64,000 bases of DNA from Agrypnia vestita (GCA_016648135.1 JADDOH010024906.1:1-64000); one strand, 5' to 3'. Shown: positions 1-10,005, numbered from the stretch's first letter. Made by a program: numbers and translations. The notes: generated by a model from the letters alone, not told the origin.

Positions 1-834
1 CATCCGAGTTAGCTACAGGCTGCGGTGTTAATTAATCCACTTGAAGCAAATTGGTAAGGTGAAAAAGCTTGAAAGGTGGGTACCTCATGAATTGAGTGAA
101 GAAAATCAACAAACGCGCGTTGACTGCTGGGTTGCATTACTCAACCGGAACAATAATGAAAGGATTTTAAATCGAATCATTACCTTTGATGAAAAGTGGA
201 TCCTGTACGATAATCGGAAGCGCTCATCGCAATGGCTGAACCCTGCCGAACCAGCCAAACCATGCCCCAAGCGAAAATTGACTTCAAAAAAGTTACTTGT
301 GAGCGTTTGGTGGACTAGTGCTCGTGTCGTTCACTACAGCTTTCTTAAATCTGGCCAGACGATTACGGTAGATGTCTATTGTCAGCAACTGCAAACCATG
401 ATGGAAAAGCTAGCTGCTAAACAACCGAGGCTGGTTAATCGCTCTAGGCCACTGCTGCTTCATGATAACGCTAGACCACACACTGCACAACAGACGGCTA
501 CCAAATTAGAGGAGCTTCAATTGGAATGTCTAAGACATCCACCGTACTCTCCGGACCTTGCCCCAACAGATTACCATTTTTTTCGAAATTTGGATAACTT
601 CTTGCAAAGGAAAAAATTCAACTCCGATGGGGCAGTCCAAACCGCCTTCAAAGATTTTATTGATTCCCGTCCGAATGGTTTTTTTAGTAAAGGGATCGAT
701 GAACTACCTATGAGATGGCAAAAGTGCATAGATAGCAATGGTACATACTTTGATTAAATAAATATATTATAATAAAAAAAATCGGCTTTATGTTCCTCCC
801 ATACTAAACGCCAATTTCATATGTAAGGACCTAA
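1..834 (+). mobile_element. mariner element, 5' end outside the window
   Basis: The 3' end is a mariner terminal inverted repeat: read on the minus strand from 834 it is TTAGGTCCTTACATATGAAA, followed outward by the TA target dinucleotide at 835-836. The body holds a mariner transposase frame (separate entry). The left terminus lies before base 1. The end sequence is of the cecropia/mori type of insect mariners (family knowledge). The same 3' end is repeated at 1473-1550 because of a later tandem duplication. Confidence 0.9.
3..757 (+). pseudogene. mariner transposase, N-terminal part broken, catalytic domain open
   Basis: Encodes a cut-and-paste DNA transposase acting in the nucleus. The open part from 41 (TTG, not a believable start) runs 238 residues to a TAA. 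It carries the linker motif WVPHEL (about residues 13-18) and the DDE/D triad: D50 in TFDEKW, D142 in HDNARPH and D177 in YSPDLAPTDYHFF, giving the mariner D,D34D spacing. Upstream, bases 3-32 in another frame read ELATGCGVN, the end of the helix-turn-helix domain, then TAA and a small deletion before HLKQIGK. The DNA-binding domain is therefore frameshifted and truncated by the window edge. All three catalytic aspartates survive. Intact mariner transposases are about 340-350 residues, so this copy is non-autonomous. Family call is secure; activity is very unlikely. Confidence 0.92.
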
Positions 835-2166
835 TAATAAATTGTATGTAAACTGGGCGTCTGATGTATGTTAGCAGAGAAAAAACCGGTTCATTGTATA
901 GATGAAGTTTTATGGCTTGCTCTGTGGCCTTTTTCTCTTTTGTGAAAGATAAAAGATAAAGCCATTTATTTATATTTGTAGTTTATTTCAAATCTATCAT
1001 TTCATATAATTTATTCTAACAAATGCGAAGCTTCACAGTATCATGCAAAATGTTACATTTCATTTTAAGATTCTGGATATAAGTGCCATCAAATAAAATT
1101 TCAAACGTAACGCACACAAACTATTCCCATCAAACATAATAACATCGTTATTTATCCATTTGTCCATCTGTCCGTCCACCTGTCTGTCTGTCTGTCCTCG
1201 TAACTTCGTGTTACGTCGGTAATTTCGTTCGAATTCAAGGCTTAAAAACCCAATTAAAGGCCAGAGATGGGGCTAAAATACCCGGTCAGCAAGCCTGGTC
1301 TTGAATGCAAGGCAGCAACGATAGCGATGTTGCTATCGCCGAGCCTACGTTACCCGTCAAAAATACAGTACATACAGGACTTAACAGAGACACGAACCAT
1401 TCCATGTTCCGCCCAATCTCCAGGGTTTAGAATAGTACATTTAACTGCCAGCAGCATTAACATTTTTATTATAATAAATATATTATAATAAAAAAAATCG
1501 GCTTTATGTTCCTCCCATACTAAACGCCAATTTCATATGTAAGGACCTAATAATAAATTGTATGTAAACTGGGCATCTGATGTATGTTAGCAGAGAAAAA
1601 ACCGGTTCATTGTATAGATGAAGTTTTATGGCTTGCTCTGTGGCCTTTTTCTCTTTTGTGAAAGATAAAAGATAAAGCCATTTATATTTGTAGTTTATTT
1701 CAAATCTATCATTTCATATAATTTATTCTAACAATTGCGAAGCTTCACAGTATCATGCAAAATGTTACATTTCATTTTAAGATTCTGGATATAAGTGCCA
1801 TCAAATAAAATTTCAAACTTAACGCACACAAACTATTCCCATCAAACATAATAACATCGTTATTTATCCATTTGTCCATCTGTCCGTCCACCTGTCTGTC
1901 TGTCTGTCCTCGTAACTTCGTGTTACGTCGGTAATTTCGTTCGAATTCAAGGCTTAAAAACCCAATTAAAGGCCAGAGATGGGGCTAAATTACCCGGTCA
2001 GCAAACCTGGTCTTGAATGCAAGGCAGCAACGATAGCGATGTTGCTATCGCCGAGCCTACGTTACCCGTCAAAAATACAGTACATACAGGACTTAACAGA
2101 GACGCGAACCATTCCATGTTCCGCCCAATCTCCAGGGTTTAGAATAGTACATTTAACTGCCAGCAG
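757..2166. repeat. tandem duplication of a ~0.7-kb segment
   Basis: Bases 757-1455 and 1473-2166 are near-identical, offset 716 bp at the left and 712 bp at the right (the second copy lacks 4 bp in a TTTA run). Each copy begins with the mariner 3' tail and TIR, then host DNA, a TGTC microsatellite (about 1182-1197 and 1894-1909) and a dispersed repeat ending at the same word GCCAGCAG. The spacer at 1456-1472 partly repeats the AT-rich start. Few differences separate the copies, so the duplication is recent relative to the decay of the mariner. Small ORFs starting MGLKYPVSKPG at 1267 and MGLNYPVSKPG at 1979 are repeat sequence, not genes. Confidence 0.93.
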
Positions 2167-2295
2167 AGGAAATATAAAAAAATACTCATACATTTTGATA
2201 GATGTCTTTATTACTGTATAGTGTCGGCTATAAATAATTAAAACTAATTTTTTAGGAACCGGCATGTAAAAACGGTCATTTTTGACGGGTTTCAC
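1860..2295 (-). repeat. dispersed repeat R (copy 1, plus duplicate at 1150-1460)
   Basis: Read on the minus strand from 2295, this copy starts ACCCGTCAAAAATGAC, passes ACATGCCGGTTCCT and GCTGGCAGTTAA, then the hairpin GCGATAGCAACATCGC and a run of GACA repeats. The same order is seen on the plus strand at 5893-6560 and, shortened, at 34869-35115. The tandem duplication carries a partial second copy. No protein is recognisable. It looks like a non-autonomous retroelement or the 3' part of a LINE; I cannot name the family. Confidence 0.75.
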
Positions 2296-4783
2296 CTATT
2301 AGTACCGTTAAAATGTAACGCGGACAATCTATTCCCATTGTACCATAACATAACAATGTTAAAACTGAGTTATTTAAATAAAATATTAGACGAGCCGTTA
2401 CATAATTTTTGCACTAATAGAGCTTGAAACTTGTCTGAAATGAATTTGATTATAAAACATGATTTATTTTAGTATAAACCAACAACCACCAAAATATGAC
2501 ATGAAAGAATGTAAATTTCTTGGTACATCACCTGGTGCTCTTGCAGGTTACCATATGAAGACCTCATGGCAAGAAGTTGTTTAACATTCAAGTCATTTTG
2601 AGATAATTAGACATTTTCATTTCGCCTTTGAAAAATATGTTTTGTTTCTAATTCAAGATTAATTTTTATTGATTTATGTTACTAGAATTTCAAAAAAATA
2701 TTTACAAAGTAAAAAAACGCATTTATGCACATAAAATAAAAATATACTATATATAAATAAATTTTAAATAAATATATAATATGTAAATAAATAAATTGAT
2801 TAATAAAAATTGTTTAAAAATATACTAATTTTCCCTAAAAATGTAGTTAACAACTATTTTTTCGCCTCTGGAACTCATTTTTAATAGAATAAGACCTTTT
2901 TAAAATTGGTAAAACACGAACATCAAACAACCTTTCAAATCCTATCCATTTTTACCATCCGTTATCCAAAATTACAAAATGCCTGGCATGTTAATTAATA
3001 ATAAAAAACATGGTATGTACCATTTAAAATTATTGAAAAATAATATATAAATACATATTATAATAGTTTTCAAATAAAAACAAATATATGACAGTACTGC
3101 CAGAGAAAAATTTGTATTAACCATAAATATTCCAATCAAATTAAAAGGCTTGTTAATTTCAGAATGATGGCATGAACATGTTATTATTGAAGATAACATG
3201 TTCTTCCCATTAGTAACTGATTTGATTTTTGTGAAAAAGTGTAGTTAACATGTTCATCCCTATGATTTGAACGTGTTCTAATTATTTTTAAGTTCTGAAC
3301 TTATTTCCAATGCAATAAGCGTACATTAATTTATTAGTTTATAGGGCTTATCAACACATTTTTGACAAAAATGTTACTACTTCTTGCCATGGGGTCTTCA
3401 TATATTTGACATAAAAAAAATATTTTGAGTTTGAAAATTTTGAAGTAATTGTAAAATAAATATGATAAATAAAACTATTACGTTTAAGTAAATAAGTCGC
3501 GCTTAGTAATGAGTCAAAAATATTCAAGCAACCATGACCTAACATCAAAATTTATGGAGATATGCAATATTTTTTAAACTAATATCAATATTTATGGAAA
3601 TATGCAAAGAATGCCATATTTTTAAATTAAATAATTATAATAAAATAAAAAAGCAATTAATTCGACTTGTATTTAAGCAAATGAATTTTTCATTATTGAT
3701 GAAAGTTACTGTAATGATAGTATAAATTTTTGTAATGAATATGTCGAAAATATTTTAAAAAATACAAACATTGATATTGCATATCTCTAACAATTGATTA
3801 GGTCACAAGTGATGGAACATTTTCAACTCATTATCAAAATAGGAATCCACCTGTAAAATGTTGCTACTAGCTATAGGATATCCTGTATAGGTACATGAGA
3901 TTTTGACATGCTGTGATTTTTTTATTTGATTTCGGAATTGACATTGACGTGCAGGTGGTTTAAGGTGTCGAAATTATTTTATTTTGGGATTTAAGACACA
4001 TCCTGATTTAATTTGTCAATATTATGATATGTCGCTATTTAAAAATGTTGGGATTTTGATAAATCTTCATTTTGATATCTCGGATTTTGTGTCAGGATTT
4101 TTACATTTGACGTGTCGGGACATTTGTATGCACCTAGATATTTTGACGTACGGGAACTTTAACTATCGAAAAGTTATGTGTCGGGATTGATATAAATTGT
4201 GTCAGTTTTATTATGTAACCGGGGAATTCATTAACCATTTTACGTACTTACTCTATTTTCAGAACATTTTTATCGTGTTAAAATTTTTTTGTATCATCCG
4301 ATAATGTCATTAGAGTTGTGACGCGAATTGTGAAAATGACGGGGTAATTGAAAAATAAAAAAAGCTGTTCAAAAAGTAAAAAAGAAAAAAGAAAACATTA
4401 AAATGGCGCAGAGAAGCGAATGAAAAGCGCTGAAATGTGATTGGGGAAGACAAAAATACCTTATTGAATTAGGGAAATGTTCGCTTTGAATGCGGAAATC
4501 CGAGAAAACACACAATGTATATTATTTTTAAGTAAAGACGTGGTATTCTCGGCAATTCTGATAATACATTTTCGCTCAAACCTACCAGTAAATTGGTTAT
4601 TTCGAATGAACGGCTTAAGGTACCTATTTCAGTCGTGTAATTTCAGAATATCCTTCGGTATCTTCACAATATATTGAAAAGATGTGATCAATTTTTGCAA
4701 AATTCAATAGAGATGCGTACACGGAATACTAAAAATAAAGAAGCGAATAGCACTTGCTTCAGAAATATTAACAATATTTTGTA
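2167..4783. other. AT-rich DNA without a recognisable gene
   Basis: Beyond repeat R this holds simple AT runs and short frames with no recognisable product. Two structures stand out. Inverted arms of about 27 bp (2554-2580 and 3374-3403) share ATGAAGACC.CATGGCAAGAA and may bound an 0.85-kb element. A copy of the 175-bp repeat family listed at 9280 lies at about 3640-3800, with an inverted partial copy near 3500-3560. Confidence 0.6.
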
Positions 4784-5171
4784 ATGCGCACACGTTGAAT
4801 TAAATTAAATTATTATTATTTTTATTAATTTAATATTCATATTTATTATTTTTTTATTATTATTAATTTTTACCATTGCAGATTATTCATGAAAAATCTA
4901 TGTATGGGGGTAAAAAAATATTATTTTATTATATTTATTTAAAAAACATTTTTAATACCTATTTTTACGAACGCCAAGGTGGCGTAAACCCTTAAACCCT
5001 TAAGCCAGCCAGGTCGGAAGCCCTATAAACACCCATCAAGACTTCCATACCTACTTTCCCGTATAAAAAATAGCTTCGAGACATCTATAATATATCTTGA
5101 TTAATGATCGAAATTGAACATTAAAATGCACACACTTTTTTTGAGTTAAATTTAACTCAACGTGTGTGCGT
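4784..5171. mobile_element. TA-flanked MITE, 388 bp
   Basis: The left end ATGCGCACACGTTGAATTAA and the inverted right end ACGCACACACGTTGAGTTAA match in at least 23 positions with few differences, and each is flanked by TA (4782-4783 and 5172-5173). That fits a non-autonomous Tc1/mariner-type element. The right end has its own palindrome (5128-5169) centred on TTGAGTTAAATTTAACTCAA. Positions 4960-5110 are an arm of foldback family M, so one element sits inside the other. No coding capacity. Confidence 0.65.
4960..5110 (-). repeat. foldback MITE family M, single arm (nested)
   Basis: Contains TTAAGCCAGCC, AAGCCCTATAAACACCCA, a CTTTCC region and GAGACATCTATAATAT, in the same order as the right arm of the complete family member at 44260-44778. 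The inner loop and the left arm are missing. Confidence 0.7.
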
Positions 5172-5892
5172 TACAAAGTTTAATTTTGTTTAAATTAAAA
5201 TACGTTAATCATTGTTTGTTTATTTTGTTTTATACATGGTTTATGTTCATGCATTAGATATTTATAGTTTACGCTTACGTTTCGAAATATGTAAGTATAT
5301 TTTGTGTTTCGTTTCTACATGATATTCCGTAACACATATTTCTATATATTTCTAGGTATTCGCAGTTTCACTATTCGTTGCTCGTTATAGGAATGCATCC
5401 CCGCAAATACCAAAGGACTACTGTATTTGTAAGGAGGGTTGCGACATCATCATAATATTATCTTAGATTAGAAAGTTGCGCTGACTACACAACTTTTCTC
5501 GCAAATAGTGCAGATGCTTAAACTGCTTATACCAGTAGCGTTTTTAATGCCATATCAGATTTAAATAAAGTCTTAATAATCCTTCCTCCTTCAAGGATAT
5601 CAGTTATGCTCAACAGCAGTATTCACAGTAATATGGAAAGTAGAAATTACAGTAAAGTGAACACAATGGAAATCCAATAGTTAGGAAAAATGTGTGGGTA
5701 GATAAGCTAAGAATTTAACTGACGCAGGAAAGTATTCACAAGTGGATAAAACGTACGACGTTTTCTTTGTTATTTGATCGGCGAAATATTTGAGACATCT
5801 ACTTTTAAAAATGTACTTTCAACCGTGATGTTTACAAATTTTGAGACGAGATTACGATTATATTTGAATGCGACTTGAATTATTTTATAACT
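5172..5892. other. intergenic, nothing recognised
   Basis: AT-rich single-copy-looking DNA between the MITE and the next repeat R copy. I see no long frame, no splice-flanked coding segment and no terminal repeats. Confidence 0.5.
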
Positions 5893-6560
5893 AGCTGTAA
5901 CCCGTCAAAAATGACGGTTCTTTTACATGCCGGTTCCTAAAGAATAAGTGTTTACTTATTTATAGCCGACACCCATGAAATGGTATTAACATTTTTTTTT
6001 ATATTTCCCCTGGCAGTTAATGGTTTTTTATTATGTTATGTTATCTAATGATTACTAATACTCCATCCTTCAGCTCGTCATAAAGGGGAAGATTGAGAGT
6101 CGTAGAGGGGTCGGAAGGAGGCGGAATTCCTGGCTTCGAAACATCCGAGAGTGGACCGGGATATGAAGCATGGAAGAACTGTTCCGCACTGCCCTGGACA
6201 GGGAAACTTTCTCCCAGATGATCGGGGGGACCCGACAGGGCACATGAAGAAGAAGATGAAGATCTAATGGTTAACTATTTTAAACCATGGTGATTGTTAT
6301 GTTATCTAATGGTTAACTATTTTAAACCATGGTGATTATGCTGGGCGAAACTTGAAATGGTTCACGTCTTTGCTAAGCCCTTGTGTATATTTATAATATC
6401 TACCACATAACGCATGTTGCTACCGCCGCACGGAGAGGCGGCGGTAGCAACATGCGTTAAGCGGCCGGTTCGGGTCTGCTGGCTTGGGGTTCAAGCCCCA
6501 CCTCTAGCCGTTTAATTTGTTTTTTTTCGTGAATTCTAACGAAATGATGGACGTTATTTT
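5893..6560 (+). repeat. dispersed repeat R (copy 2) with tRNA-like segment
   Basis: Begins CTGTAACCCGTCAAAAATGA and continues through ACATGCCGGTTCCTAAAG, the GGCGGTAGCAACATGCGTTA hairpin region and a segment around 6468-6500 with the word GGTTCAAGCCCC. That word resembles an RNA polymerase III B box, so part of the family may be tRNA-derived. A LINE tail (6075-6262) interrupts the repeat. Compared with copy 1, the TGTC microsatellite end is missing. Confidence 0.7.
6075..6262 (+). pseudogene. LINE ORF2 C-terminal tail, broken
   Basis: Non-LTR retrotransposon relic. One frame reads IKGKIESRRGVGRRRNSW, then LRNIREWTGI, a stop, and SMEELFRTALDRETFSQMI. This is the conserved tail that follows the reverse transcriptase in a LINE group common in insects. 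The DNA ends with a run of GAAGAAGAAGATGAAG, like a LINE 3' tail. A homologous, oppositely oriented copy is at 38250-38460. Only the last part of ORF2 is present and it carries a stop, so it is a 5'-truncated dead insertion. Clade not assigned. Confidence 0.75.
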
Positions 6561-6562
6561 TA

Positions 6563-7090
6563 TGTTAATTAATTGTTTCTCCTTTTATAGACCAATATAT
6601 ATTTCTATAATAGTGCCACGCCCCCACGCGCCCCTTGCCACGCGTGAAGAGCCAGCGACCGCCAGACTTACGTTATAGTATCAAACCTGATTTGGATATT
6701 ATGACATTTGAGTTCAGGGGATTTTGGCAGATAACAAGTAATACAGGTACAAAAAAATGAATAAATAAACGTAAAAATAAAATTCATAATTTTTTATGCG
6801 TTTAACGGGACAATACAATACACTCATAATAATCATTGCCAAACAATTTTTGTGGGTCATTTCTTTCGCCAGATGATTTGCAGCTCTATAAAAAATAATC
6901 ATGTTATTTAGGTTATAAAAAAATCTGAATTTTATAAATTTTATTCGAGCCATTATTTAATAATATTCTCCGATACCTTATATTTTAATGTTTGACTTAC
7001 ATATTTTTTTGTACCTGTATTACCTGTTATCTGCCAAAATTTCCTGAACTCAAATGTCATAATATCCAAACCAAAAAAAAATTACCTGCT
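6563..7090. other. intergenic with short inverted repeat
   Basis: About 6665-6750 and 7000-7065 are inverted copies of one another (for example ATGACATTTGAGTTCAGG and its complement), giving a foldback of about 400 bp with arms near 80 bp. The interior is AT-rich and no protein is recognisable. Confidence 0.5.
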
Positions 7091-7231
7091 TTAGTGTACA
7101 TGTACAGAAAATATTTCAGTTTTGGCGCTCTTCTGGTACACGCCCAGCAGCTTGTAGTATCTCCAGTGTTCGTTGTCGGCGAAGGACCTCACCCCGAAGA
7201 GATCACCTATCTCATCTTCAACATCGATGTT
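7091..7231 (-). CDS. possible isolated exon, unknown protein
   Basis: On the minus strand a good splice-acceptor context (ATTCTGTTCTCAG) is followed directly by 46 open codons and TAA. The peptide starts NIDVEDEIGDLFGVRSF and includes HWRYYKLLGVYQKSAK. From LFGV onward most codons end in G or C (CTC TTC GGG GTG and so on), in sharp contrast with the AT-rich flanks, as expected for constrained coding DNA. A donor-like CAG|GTAATT lies just past the stop. I do not recognise the protein and see no partner exon nearby. It could be a real terminal exon, a processed fragment or part of an unrecognised element. The longer plus-strand frame over the same bases (6992-7267) lacks this codon bias. Confidence 0.4.
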   Translation of the reverse strand, partial: NIDVEDEIGDLFGVRSFADNEHWRYYKLLGVYQKSAKTEIFSVHVH

Positions 7232-7269
7232 CTGAGAACAGAATTACTGGATCCACAGAATTTCTAATT

Positions 7270-7929
7270 TTATAATTCTGAAGGTTGGAGTATCAAAGGC
7301 GATGATTAATCAATTCCGAAAACTTTTATTCAAAATTACTAACTTGTGTATTGAATATTGGACTAATAATTAATAATAACGTATTTCGCAATGTTAATCC
7401 CACATCATTATTAGGTAGATTTCGGAAAATTCAATGTTCGATTCAAAAGTCCGTCTGACCTTTTAATTATCGAAAACCTTCAGATAGCTTTTGTAAAAAA
7501 TTGTAAGCCCACAGGCATTTAATTACAGTAAAACTTGATAATATTATATTTATCCGTCAATAATCTTTCTATTCTTGGATGACTATTTCTTAATAAATGA
7601 GAATTTACATAATGAAATATTGAACAGGTGGATTTTGAATGGAAAGTGAAAAAGATGTCTGGGAATGTTGGATCTAACTTTACTAAATGATAACAAGTTA
7701 GATCGAGGACCACAGAATTTTACTTTTCCTGTATTGGGTAATAAATAAACACCTGCATATAAATCTAAAATCAGACGAAAAAATTGGCTAACAGACTTAT
7801 TATTAATAACACGACTGCACCAGCTTGGTAACAAGATTTCGAATCTCGTTTTTTTTATTTTATTTTTTTTTTATTTTATTTTTCATCGTAGGAATACACC
7901 TGAATAAAAAAAATATTAAGACTTGGAAT
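7270..7929. other. intergenic, nothing recognised
   Basis: AT-rich DNA with a T/A-rich run at about 7850-7885. Short frames only, with no recognisable motif. Confidence 0.5.
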
Positions 7930-8039
7930 ACGTTTAGTTCTGAGAACAATGACGTGAACTAAATTTATTTTCTCTTTTGAATAAGTATTGATTAGGTTTA
8001 TGTCTTCTGGGGTAATATACCGTGTTATTACGACATTTC

Positions 8040-8079
8040 TGGCGGACGTTTCGGATCTCATTGAAGGGTCCATCATCAG
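8040..8079 (-). ncRNA. hammerhead ribozyme-like motif, type A left arm
   Basis: On the minus strand CTGATGA (8073-8079) is followed by a GGA...TCC stem II, then GAAA (8049-8052). ACGT overlaps the last A and is followed by C, which could give a two-pair self-complementary stem III and a C at the cleavage position. Stem II has an extra T beside the core. Core bases are intact; catalytic competence is not established. Confidence 0.6.
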
Positions 8080-8101
8080 GGCTGATGAGAACAAATCAGC
8101 C

Positions 8102-8140
8102 CTGATGATAAATAAACCCTGTAAGGAGATCCGAAACGTC
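8102..8140 (+). ncRNA. hammerhead ribozyme-like motif, type A right arm, decayed
   Basis: CTGATGA at 8102-8108 and GAAA at 8133-8136 with ACGTC following. The stem II segment has diverged from the left-arm copy (TAAATAAACCC against TGGACCC) and no longer forms a convincing helix, so this copy is probably inactive. Confidence 0.5.
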
Positions 8141-8261
8141 AGCCATTAAGGTCGTAATAACACGGTATATTATTACCCCAGAAGACATAAACCTAAACAA
8201 TACTTATTCAAAAGAGAAAATAAATTTAGTTCACGTCATTGTTCTCAGAACTAAACGTAAA

Positions 8262-9279
8262 CTAAATGTAAAGAAGACACAAACCAGAAGATTTTGAGTG
8301 GCCGTGAAAACCTAAGAACATTCTTAAGTATTGTTTAATTTATTTGATTTCTTGTTTATAAATGTTTTTACTTATATTTTTTTTGTTATTCTTTATTATT
8401 TTTTTACTTACTTTTATTTATTGTATTTTTGTAATTCTTATGTAATATATTTTTACGAATTATTGTTTATTTTTATTTATTTAAAAACGGTGTTTCTTCA
8501 CTATTGTTTATATTTAAAAAATGTACCGTTAAGTATATATAGTTGATACTTATTACTTATAATTAAAAACACACAAGGGCGTTGATGACAAATAATAAAA
8601 ACACTGATATGTTAGACCCTCTTTTCGCCTTAATCTAAAATTAAGTTTTAAGCATTGTGCAATTCTGTTACATTTGAAAACAGAACTAGATGATATCACC
8701 AGGGAAATGTGTGAAAACGACGACATTTTTAATTTGCAAAAAGCCACATAAATTACAATTAGCAAGAGTTTTAAGTGTGCGACAGAGTCAGCGAGCGATC
8801 TAATTGGTCGTTAAAATCTTATCTTTTTTCTACCCCAAGTGGAACTTTAAAATATTTGCATTTAAACATATTTTTCATTTGAATTATTTAACTTCAATCA
8901 TGAATTTTTTTAATTAGTATGGTTAAAAATATGAGACAATAACATTTAAGACATTAAATTAATTTATAAGCGGTAACTAGTACCGAATATTAAAAATTTA
9001 TTCGCCATGATACAATTGAAATAAAATGATTAAATTATATGATAAAACGACACACAAGACAGAAAAATTCCACTGACCTCGAAAAAGTCCAAAGTGAAAG
9101 AATCTATAATAATACGTAGTTGTTAATATATACGTGGTAGGTAATATAAATGAAAAAAATAATACTTCAAAATAATGGAGAAAAAATAATTTGTTAACTA
9201 ACATAACATAACTAACATAAAACTGCTGTACAGTTTGGCTTATAAATATATGTAAAATTCACATATTTATATTTGCAAG
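8262..9279. other. intergenic, very AT-rich
   Basis: Long runs of T and A (8320-8530). No protein or repeat family recognised. Confidence 0.5.
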
Positions 9280-9635
9280 GTTTTTATCATTTTATTTGAC
9301 TTGTTTTAAAGCAAATGAATTTTTAACATTCAATATGAGTTACTTCCATGAAAGTTCAGTGTTTTACAGAATACGAGTTTGAAATATTGAATATAAATGC
9401 AAGCTTTAATTATCAACTTTAGACATATATCTCCATAACCGTTCATATCAGAACATATGTTTTTATCATTTTATTTGACTTGTTTTAAAGCGAATGAATT
9501 TTTAACATTCAATATGAGTTACTTCCATGAAAGTTCAGTGTTTTACAGAATACGAGTTTGAAATATTGAATATAAATGCAAGCTTTAATTAGCAACTTTA
9601 GACATATATCTCCATAACCGTTCATATCAGAACAT
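9280..9635. repeat. 179-bp direct tandem repeat, two units
   Basis: Units at 9280-9458 and 9459-9635 are almost identical and each starts GTTTTTATCATTTTATTTGA and ends near TATCTCCATAACCGTTCATA. Diverged relatives occur at 3640-3800, 10790-10900 and 49600-49790, sharing AAGCAAATGAATTTTT and GCATATCTC. This is therefore a dispersed, satellite-like, ~175-bp family, here in a young dimer. Confidence 0.9.
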
Positions 9636-9734
9636 GACTGTGTATTTTCACTTTTAAATATTAAGCAGTGATATACCTGTAAAGTATTCTGTTACACAAT
9701 GAGCAGCCTTAAGGTTTATTATTATTATTTTATT

Positions 9735-10005
9735 AATATTATTAATATTTAAAGCATTAACTTTGCGGTTAGACATTATAACAGATTGTTAGTTAACATG
9801 CACTAGTTCATGTTTGTCCCTCACAGGACTGATCAATTATTGGTGGGAGTGTAACAATACTATGGTTGAGGTGTGTAGTGTTGTGAATGTAGTGGTGTAG
9901 TGTTGGTCCTGATGAAGAGACGGGTATGTCTCGAAATCGGTAGACCTAAAATCTGGTAGTGGTTTTTACAAAGTTAACTAACAATCTGTTATTATTATTT
10001 TTTGA
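9735..10005. mobile_element. Penelope-like pLTR remnants, inverted pair (type B)
   Basis: The minus-strand piece at 9740-9800 (GTTAACTAACAATCTGTTAT, then GCAAAGTTAATGCTTTAAAT) and the plus-strand piece at 9855-10000 (GTGTAGTGTTGGTC, the hammerhead motif, GTTAACTAACAATCTGTTAT) overlap in sequence but face opposite ways. A third copy at 12600-12800 shows the order of both parts in one strand. No coding part remains. Confidence 0.7.
9905..9946 (+). ncRNA. hammerhead ribozyme motif, type B, well formed
   Basis: All expected parts are present in order: stem I strand GGTC (9905-9908), core CTGATGA (9909-9915), stem II GAGAC/GTCTC (9917-9921 with 9928-9932) closing loop GGGTAT, core GAAA (9933-9936), a minimal stem III formed by the last A of GAAA and T9941 around TCGG, cleavage nucleotide A9942, and stem I strand GACC (9943-9946) fully complementary to GGTC. 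Tiny stem III helices are typical of Penelope-element hammerheads (family knowledge). Predicted cleavage is after 9942. Confidence 0.75.

Larger units (their letters stand above)
7930..8260. mobile_element. Penelope-like pLTR pair, inverted head-to-head (type A)
   Basis: Two arms (7930-8086 and 8095-8260) are about 160-bp inverted copies meeting at GGGCTGAT / ATCAGCCC around an 8-base spacer. Each arm, read outward, starts CAGCCCTGATGA, continues to GAGATCCGAAACGT and then AATAACACGGTATATT, ending TTGTTCTCAGAACTAAACGT. The CTGATGA...GAAAC pair is the hammerhead-ribozyme core that Penelope-like elements are known to carry in their terminal repeats. No reverse transcriptase or GIY-YIG coding sequence lies beside it. 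Confidence 0.75.

Noticed and set aside
1267..1488. A duplicated small gene (MGL(K/N)YPVSKPG...)
   Set aside because: The frame lies in dispersed repeat R, is duplicated only as part of the segmental repeat, and is not kept open in the copies at 5893 and 34869.
9280..9635. A CRISPR-like direct repeat array
   Set aside because: There are only two long (179-bp) adjoining units with no spacers, in eukaryotic DNA; this is an ordinary tandem repeat.
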